A stretch of 28,495 bases of DNA from UBA1046 sp050945515 (GTDB lineage: Bacteria; Bacillota; Clostridia; Saccharofermentanales; DTU023). Under the pieces are notes generated by a model that saw only the letters and a program-made list of their open reading frames with translations, did not search any database and had not been told where the DNA came from. Of the stretch, positions 7,983-15,760 are shown in pieces (within the stretch, counting starts at the first letter, position 1; the number at the start of each line of letters is the position of its first letter). The translations under genes and the position numbers were made by a program. The stretch spans positions 1 to 28,495 of the forward strand of contig JBMNTB010000021.1 in NCBI GenBank assembly GCA_050945515.1, in the 5' to 3' direction.

Positions 7983-9020
7983 ATGGAAGATCTGCTAAGT
8001 ATTAATAATCTAACCACTGCTTTTCGTACCTATGAAGGAGAAATAGTAGCAGTTAATGATGTATCTTTAAGAGTAAAAAAAGGTGAGATCTTGGGAATAG
8101 TCGGAGAATCCGGCTGCGGGAAAAGTGTAACCTCATTGTCAATCATGGGGTTACTGCCACCCAAGAACAGCATGATAAAGGCTGGTAAGATTGTTTTTAA
8201 TGATGTGGATCTAACTAAAATCTCTAATAAGGAGTATCGAAAGCTAAGAGGTAATGACTTAGCTATGATTTTCCAAGAGCCAATGACTTCATTAAATCCT
8301 GTGTTTAGGATTGAAGATCAATTGCGTGAAGCCATTCAAAATCACGATAAAAAAATTAGTAAATCTGAATGCCGGCTGAGGATCTTAGATATCTTATCAA
8401 AGGTTGGCATCCCAGGCCCAGAAAATGTTATGAAACAGTATCCTCACCAACTATCCGGTGGGATGCGCCAAAGAATAATGATTTCAATGGCTTTGGCAAA
8501 TAATGCAAAACTTTTGATAGCTGATGAACCGACAACTGCCCTTGATGTTACAATACAGGCACAGATTTTACAGTTGTTGGTTAAGCTTGCACAAATTGAG
8601 GGACTAACAATTATGTTGATTACCCACGATTTAAGTGTGGTAGCTGAAGTCTGCGATCGTGTTGCCGTGATGTACAGTGGCAGATTTATGGAAAAGTCGA
8701 CAAGGGATAATTTTTTTAGCAATCCACAACATCCCTATTCTCAAGGACTCCTTGAGTGCATACCATATATTGGCATGGGGGATAAACAATTACCATTCAT
8801 TCCTGGGAATGTTATGCACCCATCTGACGATAAGGGTGGCTGTTCTTTCGCTCCTCGCTGCCCTTATGTGTTTGAAAAATGTACAGTTGAAGTTCCATAT
8901 ATGTTTGCTTTAAGCAGTGAGCATGTGGTACGTTGTTGGCTTTTTTCTGAATACGAGTTGTCTCAGGAAGACTTGCCTGTTAATTTTGATATAGCTCAGA
9001 TACAGGAAGGGACATATTAA
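7983..9020 (+). CDS. ABC transporter ATP-binding protein, DppD/OppD type
   Basis: A 345-residue ATPase with Walker A GESGCGKS (41-48), signature LSGGMRQR (from 157), Walker B LLIADEP (from 177) and the C-terminal peptide-importer extension. That extension holds four cysteines in the CSFAPRCPYVFEKC region plus a later Cys, a pattern for which an iron-sulfur cluster has been reported in a mycobacterial Dpp transporter. It powers the importer together with the next gene. The RBS is weak (TAGG at 7971-7974). Its position after the three enzyme genes, rather than right after the permeases, shows that those enzymes were inserted into, or co-evolved with, a standard dpp operon. Confidence 0.93.
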   Translation: MEDLLSINNLTTAFRTYEGEIVAVNDVSLRVKKGEILGIVGESGCGKSVTSLSIMGLLPPKNSMIKAGKIVFNDVDLTKISNKEYRKLRGNDLAMIFQEPMTSLNPVFRIEDQLREAIQNHDKKISKSECRLRILDILSKVGIPGPENVMKQYPHQLSGGMRQRIMISMALANNAKLLIADEPTTALDVTIQAQILQLLVKLAQIEGLTIMLITHDLSVVAEVCDRVAVMYSGRFMEKSTRDNFFSNPQHPYSQGLLECIPYIGMGDKQLPFIPGNVMHPSDDKGGCSFAPRCPYVFEKCTVEVPYMFALSSEHVVRCWLFSEYELSQEDLPVNFDIAQIQEGTY

Positions 9021-9021
9021 T

Positions 9022-9972
9022 ATGAATATTCTAGTCAAAGCACAAGACTTGAAAATGCACTTTCCTCTATATAAGAGTAAAACAGAAGTTATTAAAGCGG
9101 TTGACGGGGTTTCTTTTGATATTTGTAAAGGTAAAACCTTTGGTCTGGTGGGCGAGTCAGGCTGTGGCAAATCAACAACTGCTCGTATGATAATTAAGCT
9201 ATATACGCCAACAGAAGGCAATATCGTTTTTGAAGGAAATGATGTTACTCATCTGGCAGGAACTGCACTTAAAGATTATCGTCGAAATGTACAAATGGTT
9301 TTTCAGGATCCGTACGCATCGCTCAATCCCCGTATGACAATTGGCAGAACTGTTATGGAACCTATGCTTATCTATCATGAGCCTAAAGAAGTAGTTAATG
9401 AGCGGACAGAGGAGCTCATATCTCTAGTTGGTTTAGATACAAGATACTTAAAGAGATATCCGCATGAATTTAGTGGTGGACAGCGTCAGAGGATCAGCAT
9501 AGCAAGAGCTTTAGCACTTAATCCTAAGATGGTAATTTTAGATGAACCTGTCTCTGCACTAGATGTGTCTGTCCAATCACAGATTTTGAATCTTCTGAAA
9601 TCCTTACAAGAACAATTTGGTTTGACCTTTCTCTTCATATCTCACAATCTTAGTGTTGTTGATTATATGTGTGATGATATTGCCGTTATGTATCTTGGAC
9701 ATATTGTTGAGCAAGCTCCAAATCAAGAATTATTTCAAAATCCGCTACATCCATACACTCAGGCACTACTATCCGCAATACCTGTTATTAATGGGAAACT
9801 ATCGCTAGAACAGGAATTTTTGTCAGGCGATATTCCATCTCCAGTCCATCCTCCTTCGGGTTGCGTTTTTCATACTAGGTGCCCTAAAGTGATGCCGCAG
9901 TGTAAGACTACGGTCCCTTCCTCAATGAATGTATCTGAAAGACATAAGGTTTATTGTCATTTGTACACATAG
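9022..9972 (+). CDS. ABC transporter ATP-binding protein, DppF/OppF type
   Basis: The second ATPase, 316 residues: Walker A GESGCGKST (44-52), signature FSGGQRQR (from 150), Walker B MVILDEP (from 170), and the C-terminal Cys pattern CVFHTRCPKVMPQC plus a final Cys. The ATG lies one base after the preceding stop, so the two ATPases are translationally coupled; GGAAGGGA at the end of the upstream gene serves as RBS. It is the last gene of the importer operon. No clear rho-independent terminator follows, and only 5 bases separate the stop codon from the tail repeat that begins at 9978. Confidence 0.93.
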   Translation: MNILVKAQDLKMHFPLYKSKTEVIKAVDGVSFDICKGKTFGLVGESGCGKSTTARMIIKLYTPTEGNIVFEGNDVTHLAGTALKDYRRNVQMVFQDPYASLNPRMTIGRTVMEPMLIYHEPKEVVNERTEELISLVGLDTRYLKRYPHEFSGGQRQRISIARALALNPKMVILDEPVSALDVSVQSQILNLLKSLQEQFGLTFLFISHNLSVVDYMCDDIAVMYLGHIVEQAPNQELFQNPLHPYTQALLSAIPVINGKLSLEQEFLSGDIPSPVHPPSGCVFHTRCPKVMPQCKTTVPSSMNVSERHKVYCHLYT

Positions 9973-9977
9973 ATTTA

Positions 9978-10025
9978 CTATTGATGTAGGTAGTCCTCGG
10001 GAGTGTATTCCGTGACGACATATTC
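9978..10025. repeat. 48-bp direct repeat, copy A
   Basis: It matches 13689-13736 at 44 of 48 positions in the same orientation; differences are at 9987, 10016, 10019 and 10022. On the minus strand both copies encode TEYTPEDYLHQ plus stop. The mismatches are a silent Leu change, two Val/Ile changes and a Tyr/Asn change, which look like divergence under coding constraint. The pair brackets the 3.4-kb surface-protein gene. Confidence 0.85.
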
Positions 10026-10133
10026 TCCCTGGAGGGCATAGAGATATTGATTTTTGAGGGTTTCCAAGTCTAGTAACTCGCTTGGGTTGCTGAGGTGGCC
10101 GATTTGGCTACAGCGATCGCAACGAGTGGGGCA
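9978..10133 (-). pseudogene. C-terminal remnant of an unrecognised gene, with Cys motif and repeated tail
   Basis: On the minus strand, 51 codons are open from a TAA at 10134-10136 to a TAG at 9978-9980. The peptide begins CPTRCDRC, a zinc-ribbon-like CxxxCxxC, continues SQIGHLSNPSELLDLETLKN, and ends EYVVTEYTPEDYLHQ. It has no start codon or RBS, so it reads as the 3' end of a truncated gene. The last 15 codons and stop occur again beyond the surface-protein gene at 13689-13736. The family is unknown to me. Confidence 0.45.
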
Positions 10134-10244
10134 TTATTTTACTCACCTATCACAGGCAAGCTGTAATTGAGGCCAAGCTTTTGGTTTGGATATTTGGAAC
10201 TAACTATATAACCAGTTTTTAATTTTTAATATAGTATGGCGTGC

Positions 10245-10305
10245 TATAATTACCTTGATTTATCAATTACCTTAATTACTAGGATGTTCAACTTGATCAA
10301 GGAGG
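10245..10305 (+). promoter_or_regulatory. candidate -10 box and RBS of the surface-protein gene
   Basis: TATAAT at 10245-10250 is a perfect -10 sequence, but the -35 position holds only a T-rich stretch. AAGGAGG at 10299-10305 is an excellent ribosome binding site. It lies 7 bases from ATG 10313 and only 1 base from ATG 10307, which decides the start in favour of 10313. Confidence 0.45.
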
Positions 10306-10312
10306 AATGAAT

Positions 10313-13300
10313 ATGAAAACGAAAAGCAGGTGGATAGCCTTCGTGCTGGCCATACTGATTGGTGTGGGATTGTTGCCGGCGACCAGCTTAGCAGCGCCGC
10401 CGGAAGCAGAATGCAGAACTTGGGCGGAAGTGCAAAATGCATTTACTGATGGCAAAGATGTCAAGCTAATGGAAGACATCGCTTATAGCGAAGATGGATT
10501 GTTTATAGAAAATGGCAAGGATATTACACTAGACTTAAACGGGTATATTTTGAGTAATTGTATACGTGTAAAAAGCAGCTATCTCACTGTTAAAGACTCA
10601 AGCAATCCGTCAAAAGGGGAAATAAGAGGGATTTCTGCTCAGGGTACAAGCTTTGATGATTACAGCAAAGTTACGATTAATGGCGGCAATATAACGGATT
10701 GTACAGGTCCAGGAATTTATGCTGAGTATAGCATAATCACAATTAACGGTGGCAGTATAACGGACAATACAGGCCCAGGAATATTTGCTATGGAGTACAG
10801 CAAAGTCATAATGAACGGTGGCAGCATAACAGGCAATACAACGGAAGAAGATGGTGGGGGCGTCCGACTCTTCCATAGCGACTTAACGCTTAACGGGGGT
10901 AGGATAGCAGATAATAGCGCAGGTCAAGAAGGAGGAGGTATATGTGCTTACCCTGGAGACCAAGGCGCAGGTGGTTGTGAGGTAATAATTAACGGCGGCA
11001 GTATAACAGGTAATACGGCTGAATTAGGGGGTGCAATTTCGGGCTTCAATCTCGAACTAACTTTAAGAGGTGGCAGCATAACGGGCAACACAGCGACAGA
11101 ACAAGGAGGAGGGATTGCTTTCTTTGTTATAGATGGTGGATATGACTATAGCCGCATATATGTATCTGGTTCTGCTGTAGTATCAGGAAATAAAACTGCT
11201 GGTACAGACGAAAATATTTTTCTTGATGATGTAACATATCTCAGGAGTGTCGTTGAAATTACCGGTGCCTTAAATAGTGATGCAAAATTGGGAATAACTA
11301 CAGCGCTGGCGCCTACAGATATAGCACCTGTTGTGGTAGCAAAGGGAGGCCCTCTGGAGCAGGACGAACCCTATACGCCTACGGATAGCGACAGAATGAG
11401 ATTTTTCAGTGATGAGGGATATGGAGTCCGTTTGAATGATGAGAATCAAGTTGAGCTTTACGGGAACACAAATCAGCAAGCAGTAATTACCTTTGATGCG
11501 GATGGTGGAACTCCCGTTCCGGATGAACAGAGAGTCAACAAGGGTGAGAAGGCTACACAGCCGGTGGATCCGTCAAAAGCAGGTTTTGACTTTGACGGTT
11601 GGTATGACGGCAATAATAAATGGAATTTCGACAATCAAGTTAACGAAAATCTCACTTTAAAGGCTAATTGGATAGCGCAGTCAATAGAGCCGGAGATTAA
11701 CGAGACGAACTTTCCTGATGCAAACTTCAGAAAGTTTGTAAAGCAATATGATACAGACAATGATGGTACTCTGCAGATGTCCGAACTAAGTGCTGTAACC
11801 ATTATGAACTGCGGCAATGAACAAATATCTAATATGACCGGGATTGAGCATTTTACTAGCCTGACATTTTTGGTCTGTAATTCTAATCAGCTGACAGAAC
11901 TGAATGTCTCGAATCTAACCAACCTAGAGTCTCTTTGGTGTTACGATAACCAATTAACAGGGCTTGACGTCTCGAAGTTAACTAATCTGACGGATCTTTC
12001 TTGTTTTTCTAATCAACTGATAGAGCTGGACGTGTCGAATTTAACTAACCTGAAGATTCTTCACTGTGGTTCTAACCAGTTATCAGAGTTGGATATATCT
12101 GCCTGTGCGGATTTGTGGCATCTTAACTGTTATAACAATCAACTCACAGATCTGGATTTATCGAATTTAACTAACCTAATTAACCTTTACTGTGGTAAAA
12201 ACCCGCTAAAAGTGCTTAATATTTCGCATCTAATAAAACTGACTGAGCTTGATTGTGGTGACAATCAGCTAACCGAGCTGGATGTCTCGAATTTTACTGA
12301 TCTGACTTATCTTTGGTGTTACGATAACCAATTAACCGAGCTTGCCATAGCGAATTTAACTAACTTGACAGATATTCGTTGTCGTTCTAATCAGCTAACC
12401 GAGCTGGATGTGTCACATCTAACTAATCTGGATACTCTTTCTTGTTCTTCTAATCAGCTACCAGAGTTAGACGTATCTGCCTGTGCAGATTTGTGGCGTC
12501 TTGACTGTTCTAACAATCAACTGACATCGCTGGATGTATCTGATTGTGTAGATTTGAGAGAGCTTGGCTGTTCTAACAATCAACTGAGATCACTGGATGT
12601 CTCTCCCTGCGTAGATCTGTGGCAATTAAGTACCTGTCCACAGGCCGCTGGAGAAATCCAGGGAATCCGAGAAGGTAATTACTACAAGATTAACCTAGGT
12701 TCCTTTGCCGGAGTTGACATTGCAAATATCAAGGCTGTGACCTTGGCAAATGGCGACCCGTTGCCGGCTGGCTACAATTATGATGCCACCAGCGGCATTT
12801 TGACGATAGAAGCTAGTATGGAACAGGCGGAACTAAAGTATGTCTACGATACGAAGGCGAATCGTGACAAACTTGATGTCCCCCCTTATGAAGACTACGG
12901 TGACATAATCGACTCCACACCGGATATGGAAGTATACTTCACCTGGGTCAAGTCGGGGATACTTACAGGCTGGGTAGAAGAAGGCGGCGAATGGTATTTC
13001 TATGATGAAACCGGTGAAAAAGTAACCGGTTGGTATACTGATAGTGAAGATAATAAATATTATCTGGACGATGAAACCGGTGCCAGACAACATGGCTGGT
13101 ATTTGTCTGAAGCAGGTGATTGGTATTACTTCCATCCTGACAGTGGCCGTATGTGTACGGACTGGCTCTTAGACAGAGGCAGATGGTACTTCTTAAATCG
13201 CAGTACCGGAGTGATGCAAACCGGTTGGCTCTTAGACAGTGGCAGGTGGTACTTCTTAAATCGCAGTTCCGGGATCATGCAAACAGGCTGGCTCTTGGAC

Positions 13301-13669
13301 AGTGGCAGGTGGTACTTCTTAAATCGCAGTTCCGGTGCTATGCAAACGGGTTGGCTTTTAGACAGTGGCAGATGGTACTTCTTAAATCGTAGTTCCGGTG
13401 CTATGCAAACGGGTTGGCTTTTAGACAGTGGCAGATGGTACTTCCTGAATCGTAGTTCCGGCGCCATGCAAACAGGCTGGCTCTTAGACAGTGGCAAGTG
13501 GTACTTCCTCAATCGTAGTTCCGGCGCCATGCAAACCGGCTGGCTCTTAGATGGAGGTAAATGGTACTTCTTAGATCGTAAATCCGGCGTCATGAAGACC
13601 GGTTGGGTTTTAGATGATGGCAAATGGTACTACTTTGATAGCAACGGTGTCTATCTACGTACCGGTTAA
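10313..13669 (+). CDS. secreted mosaic surface protein: beta-helix, InlB-B, EF-hand-like loop, LRRs, wall-binding repeats
   Basis: A protein of 1118 residues, probably bound non-covalently to the cell wall and involved in adhesion. The order is: signal peptide (KSRWIAFVLAILIGVGLL, cleavage after about residue 28); parallel beta-helix-like repeats rich in GGSITGNT (about 75-300); one InlB-B/Listeria-Bacteroides repeat (about 391-454, with AGFDFDGWYD); an EF-hand-like loop with D480, D482, D484 and E491 (DTDNDGTL); 12 exact 21-residue LRRs of the form LxxLxCxxNQLTxLDVSxxxx (517-768); an unassigned segment (769-885); and 11 choline/glucan-binding-type repeats such as GWLLDSGRWYFLNRSSG (886-1118). 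There is no LPxTG signal. It is monocistronic. The architecture resembles clostridial and streptococcal surface proteins; the ligand is unknown. Confidence 0.88.
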   Translation: MKTKSRWIAFVLAILIGVGLLPATSLAAPPEAECRTWAEVQNAFTDGKDVKLMEDIAYSEDGLFIENGKDITLDLNGYILSNCIRVKSSYLTVKDSSNPSKGEIRGISAQGTSFDDYSKVTINGGNITDCTGPGIYAEYSIITINGGSITDNTGPGIFAMEYSKVIMNGGSITGNTTEEDGGGVRLFHSDLTLNGGRIADNSAGQEGGGICAYPGDQGAGGCEVIINGGSITGNTAELGGAISGFNLELTLRGGSITGNTATEQGGGIAFFVIDGGYDYSRIYVSGSAVVSGNKTAGTDENIFLDDVTYLRSVVEITGALNSDAKLGITTALAPTDIAPVVVAKGGPLEQDEPYTPTDSDRMRFFSDEGYGVRLNDENQVELYGNTNQQAVITFDADGGTPVPDEQRVNKGEKATQPVDPSKAGFDFDGWYDGNNKWNFDNQVNENLTLKANWIAQSIEPEINETNFPDANFRKFVKQYDTDNDGTLQMSELSAVTIMNCGNEQISNMTGIEHFTSLTFLVCNSNQLTELNVSNLTNLESLWCYDNQLTGLDVSKLTNLTDLSCFSNQLIELDVSNLTNLKILHCGSNQLSELDISACADLWHLNCYNNQLTDLDLSNLTNLINLYCGKNPLKVLNISHLIKLTELDCGDNQLTELDVSNFTDLTYLWCYDNQLTELAIANLTNLTDIRCRSNQLTELDVSHLTNLDTLSCSSNQLPELDVSACADLWRLDCSNNQLTSLDVSDCVDLRELGCSNNQLRSLDVSPCVDLWQLSTCPQAAGEIQGIREGNYYKINLGSFAGVDIANIKAVTLANGDPLPAGYNYDATSGILTIEASMEQAELKYVYDTKANRDKLDVPPYEDYGDIIDSTPDMEVYFTWVKSGILTGWVEEGGEWYFYDETGEKVTGWYTDSEDNKYYLDDETGARQHGWYLSEAGDWYYFHPDSGRMCTDWLLDRGRWYFLNRSTGVMQTGWLLDSGRWYFLNRSSGIMQTGWLLDSGRWYFLNRSSGAMQTGWLLDSGRWYFLNRSSGAMQTGWLLDSGRWYFLNRSSGAMQTGWLLDSGKWYFLNRSSGAMQTGWLLDGGKWYFLDRKSGVMKTGWVLDDGKWYYFDSNGVYLRTG
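11861..12616 (+). repeat. 12 leucine-rich repeats of 63 bp
   Basis: Twelve consecutive 21-codon units, without a single indel, each have L at positions 1 and 4, C at position 6 and NQL or similar at 9-11. Only the first letters of a thirteenth unit (LWQLSTC) follow. Units have diverged at DNA level, so this array is older than the 3' wall-binding array. Unit 6 has NPL in place of NQL, and unit 8 has AIAN in place of DVSN. Confidence 0.9.
13160..13600 (+). repeat. seven near-identical 63-bp units encoding wall-binding repeats
   Basis: Units 4 to 10 of the C-terminal module each have exactly 63 bp and differ by only a few bases, while units 1-3 (20, 22 and 22 codons) and unit 11 are divergent. 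Such DNA-level identity points to recent expansion by slippage or unequal recombination, so repeat number may vary between strains. The array also creates spurious open frames on both strands. Confidence 0.92.
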
Positions 13670-13688
13670 AATTAGGAATCTATCAAAT

Positions 13689-13736
13689 CTATTGATGCAG
13701 GTAGTCCTCGGGAGTGTATTCCGTGATGATATTTTC
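13689..13736. repeat. 48-bp direct repeat, copy B
   Basis: The partner of 9978-10025 (44/48). On the minus strand it reads ENIITEYTPEDYLHQ plus a TAG at 13689-13691. The frame stays open upstream (to higher coordinates) through RTAPHTAGHIEVENI across the 3' end of the oxidoreductase gene, in a different frame from that gene. It lies 5 bases from the oxidoreductase stop codon. Confidence 0.85.
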
Positions 13737-13741
13737 GACTT

Positions 13742-14863
13742 CTATATGTCCTGCGGTGTGAGGCGCCGTTCTGAGGGCGGGTACTTGATCGGACGCCGTT
13801 CCCGGTAGGATTGGTAGAGGCTAAGCACCATGGCTACGGCATCACGACCGCTGATGCCGGAGGCGAGAGGTTCGCGGTTCTCTCTAATACATCTGATCAG
13901 ATCATCGTAGAGCGTTGTATGGGGATTGGCCAATTGTTTTAGCCCTAGCAGACCGTAGCGCCGGACCTGACGGCGCAGATGTCGCCGGATGTATTCCCCG
14001 CTGTGGGAACGACCGTCCTGATCAAGAACACTAAGCTTATGACTGCCTCGTCTTTTAGAAGCCCGAATACTCGCTTTCTCAGTCTGGATGAATAAGGCGG
14101 CCTCCTGGTCGCCAGGATCACCGACAGTTGTGCCCTCGACGGACAAGAGAGCGCCATTGGCGAGCCGGAAGATGCCTAGCCCGAAATCTTCAGCTTCGAT
14201 CTGATGGCGTAGGCGCGCCAGTTCACAATTGGCCGTGATAGGCAGTGAGTCGCAGAGCCAAGTCATCAGATCGAGAGCATGTACAGTCTGGTTCATTAGG
14301 ACACCGCCGTCATCTTGCCAGCTGCCGCGCCAGGGCTGTTTCTCATAATAGGCCTGATTATGGCCCCAGCGGACAATAACGCTGCCGTATAGAATGCGGC
14401 CGAAGTGACCGGCGGACAAGTCTGCCTGCAGCTCCTGCATTGTCATGGCATAGCGGAAAATATGTCCGACTGCGATCTTGAGATCGGCTTTGTCAGCCAG
14501 ATCCAGCAGATAGTCAGCTTGGTCCAGATCTAAGGTCAAGGGCTTTTCTATCAGCAGATGGCAGCCGGCTTGCAGAGCCTTTTCAGCCAGATCAAAATGG
14601 CTGCCGCTAGGCGTAGTGATGGCGCAGATATCCGGCTTCGCTTCCGCCAGCATCTGTTCGATCGTAGCGTAGACAGGGATACTGCGCCGAAAGCCATGCC
14701 TCTTGAGTCTTTCAGTGCCGGCCTCCGGTCTGAGTTTAACTCCGGCTATCAGCTGAAGCCGATGTTTTTGTTCCCAGAAACGGATCGCTTTGAGATGTTT
14801 CTCGGCGACCCGGCCCATTCCGACCAGAGCGATTGACAATGGTTTTTGATATCTGTTGGACAA
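13742..14863 (-). CDS. Gfo/Idh/MocA-family NAD(P)-dependent oxidoreductase
   Basis: A 373-residue protein with an N-terminal Rossmann fold (SIALVGMGRVAEKHLKAI, about residues 9-26) and the family EKP motif (LLIEKPLTLDLDQADYLLDL), followed by GHIFRYAM and MNQTVHALDLM in the C-terminal domain. These enzymes oxidise or epimerise sugars, inositols and sugar derivatives. The start is a TTG at 14863-14861, fixed by AAGGAG (plus-strand 14871-14876) at 7-base spacing. It is convergent with the surface-protein gene and divergent from deoC. The extreme C-terminus (SERRLTPQDI) abuts repeat copy B, and another frame continues past it, so the 3' end may have been altered by recombination. Confidence 0.87.
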   Translation of the reverse strand: MSNRYQKPLSIALVGMGRVAEKHLKAIRFWEQKHRLQLIAGVKLRPEAGTERLKRHGFRRSIPVYATIEQMLAEAKPDICAITTPSGSHFDLAEKALQAGCHLLIEKPLTLDLDQADYLLDLADKADLKIAVGHIFRYAMTMQELQADLSAGHFGRILYGSVIVRWGHNQAYYEKQPWRGSWQDDGGVLMNQTVHALDLMTWLCDSLPITANCELARLRHQIEAEDFGLGIFRLANGALLSVEGTTVGDPGDQEAALFIQTEKASIRASKRRGSHKLSVLDQDGRSHSGEYIRRHLRRQVRRYGLLGLKQLANPHTTLYDDLIRCIRENREPLASGISGRDAVAMVLSLYQSYRERRPIKYPPSERRLTPQDI

Positions 14864-14948
14864 GGCTGATCTCCTTGATGATTTTGTTCAAAGTATAGCA
14901 CAGGCCGGGGTCAGAGGCATTGTTAATGCGGCCTTTCCCCGAGTGAGA

Positions 14949-14954
14949 TATAAT
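14949..14954 (+). promoter_or_regulatory. candidate -10 box upstream of deoC
   Basis: A perfect TATAAT lies 37 bases before the deoC ATG, in the gap shared with the divergent oxidoreductase gene. No convincing -35 hexamer is present at 16-18 bases. AGAGG near 14980 serves as RBS. Confidence 0.35.
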
Positions 14955-14991
14955 TAAAACAGTTGCAAGCTATGATGCGAGAGGTAATGCC

Positions 14992-15660
14992 ATGGAAATC
15001 ACAGAAGTTCTGAGTTATGTTGACCACACTTTGCTAAGACCGACTGCTACCTGGGCGGAGATCTGCCGGCTGCTTGATGAGGCAGTCAGATTCGGCTGTG
15101 CCTCGGTCTGTATCCCGCCCGCCTTTGTGGCGGATGCGGCAGAATATGCGGAGGATCGGATCCCGATCTGTACAGTGGTCGGCTTCCCCAACGGTTACAG
15201 CAGCACTGCCACCAAGATGTTTGAAGCCCAAGAAGCCATTGACGAAGGCGCCTCCGAAATCGATATGGTCGTCAATCTCGGATGGGTCAAGGATGGTCTC
15301 TACGAATATGTACAGGACGAGATTGAACAATTGAAAATGATCTGCGAGGACAAAATCCTCAAGGTGATAATTGAAGCCAGTGAACTGAGCGAAAAGGAGA
15401 AAATCAGACTCTGCCAAGTTGTGACCGCTGGCGGGGCGGACTTTATCAAGACCTCGACCGGATTTGCCGGCGGCGGTGCGACCTTTGACGATGTAATGTT
15501 GCTCCGCGAGCATATCGGTGCCGGAGTACAAATCAAGGCCGCAGGCGGCATCTCTTCACTGGAGGATGCTGTGAGATTTATCGAACTGGGAGCAAGCAGG
15601 CTGGGAACTTCGCGCCTGGTCAGGATCGCCCAGGCCGAAGCGGAGCAAGACCGGACTTAG
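14992..15660 (+). CDS. deoC: deoxyribose-phosphate aldolase
   Basis: It cleaves 2-deoxyribose-5-phosphate to glyceraldehyde-3-phosphate and acetaldehyde in deoxynucleoside catabolism. The 222-residue protein has all DERA landmarks: YVDHTLLRPTAT at the N-terminus, D91 in EIDMVVNLG, the Schiff-base lysine K153 in DFIKTSTGF, and the helper lysine K182 in IKAAGGI. Length is typical of the short bacterial form. In many Bacillota deoC is followed closely by pdp; here pdp is 1.6 kb downstream, behind a repeat array and an ATPase gene. Composition matches pdp and differs from the ATPase gene, which supports an original deoC-pdp unit. Confidence 0.95.
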   Translation: MEITEVLSYVDHTLLRPTATWAEICRLLDEAVRFGCASVCIPPAFVADAAEYAEDRIPICTVVGFPNGYSSTATKMFEAQEAIDEGASEIDMVVNLGWVKDGLYEYVQDEIEQLKMICEDKILKVIIEASELSEKEKIRLCQVVTAGGADFIKTSTGFAGGGATFDDVMLLREHIGAGVQIKAAGGISSLEDAVRFIELGASRLGTSRLVRIAQAEAEQDRT

Positions 15661-15760
15661 GCGTAATCTAGTCGAGGGATATTTTTGTTCATAGAAGCAT
15701 AAGAGTCCGGCCGACTGTTACATTGTTTCCGTTTTTCATCCAGCAAGTTTTGGCTTAAGA

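Larger units (their letters stand above)
9973..10312. other. gene-free stretch between the importer operon and the surface-protein gene
   Basis: The left half (9978-10133) carries the minus-strand gene remnant and repeat copy A described separately. The right half (10134-10312) is AT-rich and holds only the leader of the surface-protein gene, with a perfect TATAAT at 10245-10250 that lacks a good -35 box, and AAGGAGG at 10299-10305. No RNA gene or terminator was recognised. Confidence 0.7.

Noticed and set aside
10253..10302. RBS-sequestering hairpin (CCTTGAT with ATCAAGG) before the surface-protein gene
   Set aside because: If the TATAAT at 10245 is the -10 box, transcription would start within the left arm, so the 7-bp stem could not form fully.
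13126..13623. 165-codon minus-strand open frame rich in LPLSKSQPVC repeats
   Set aside because: It is the antisense reading of the 63-bp wall-binding repeats; periodicity keeps the frame open. No RBS, and the plus-strand gene explains the sequence.
15034..15531. 165-codon minus-strand open frame
   Set aside because: It is entirely antisense to deoC, whose catalytic motifs are unmistakable.
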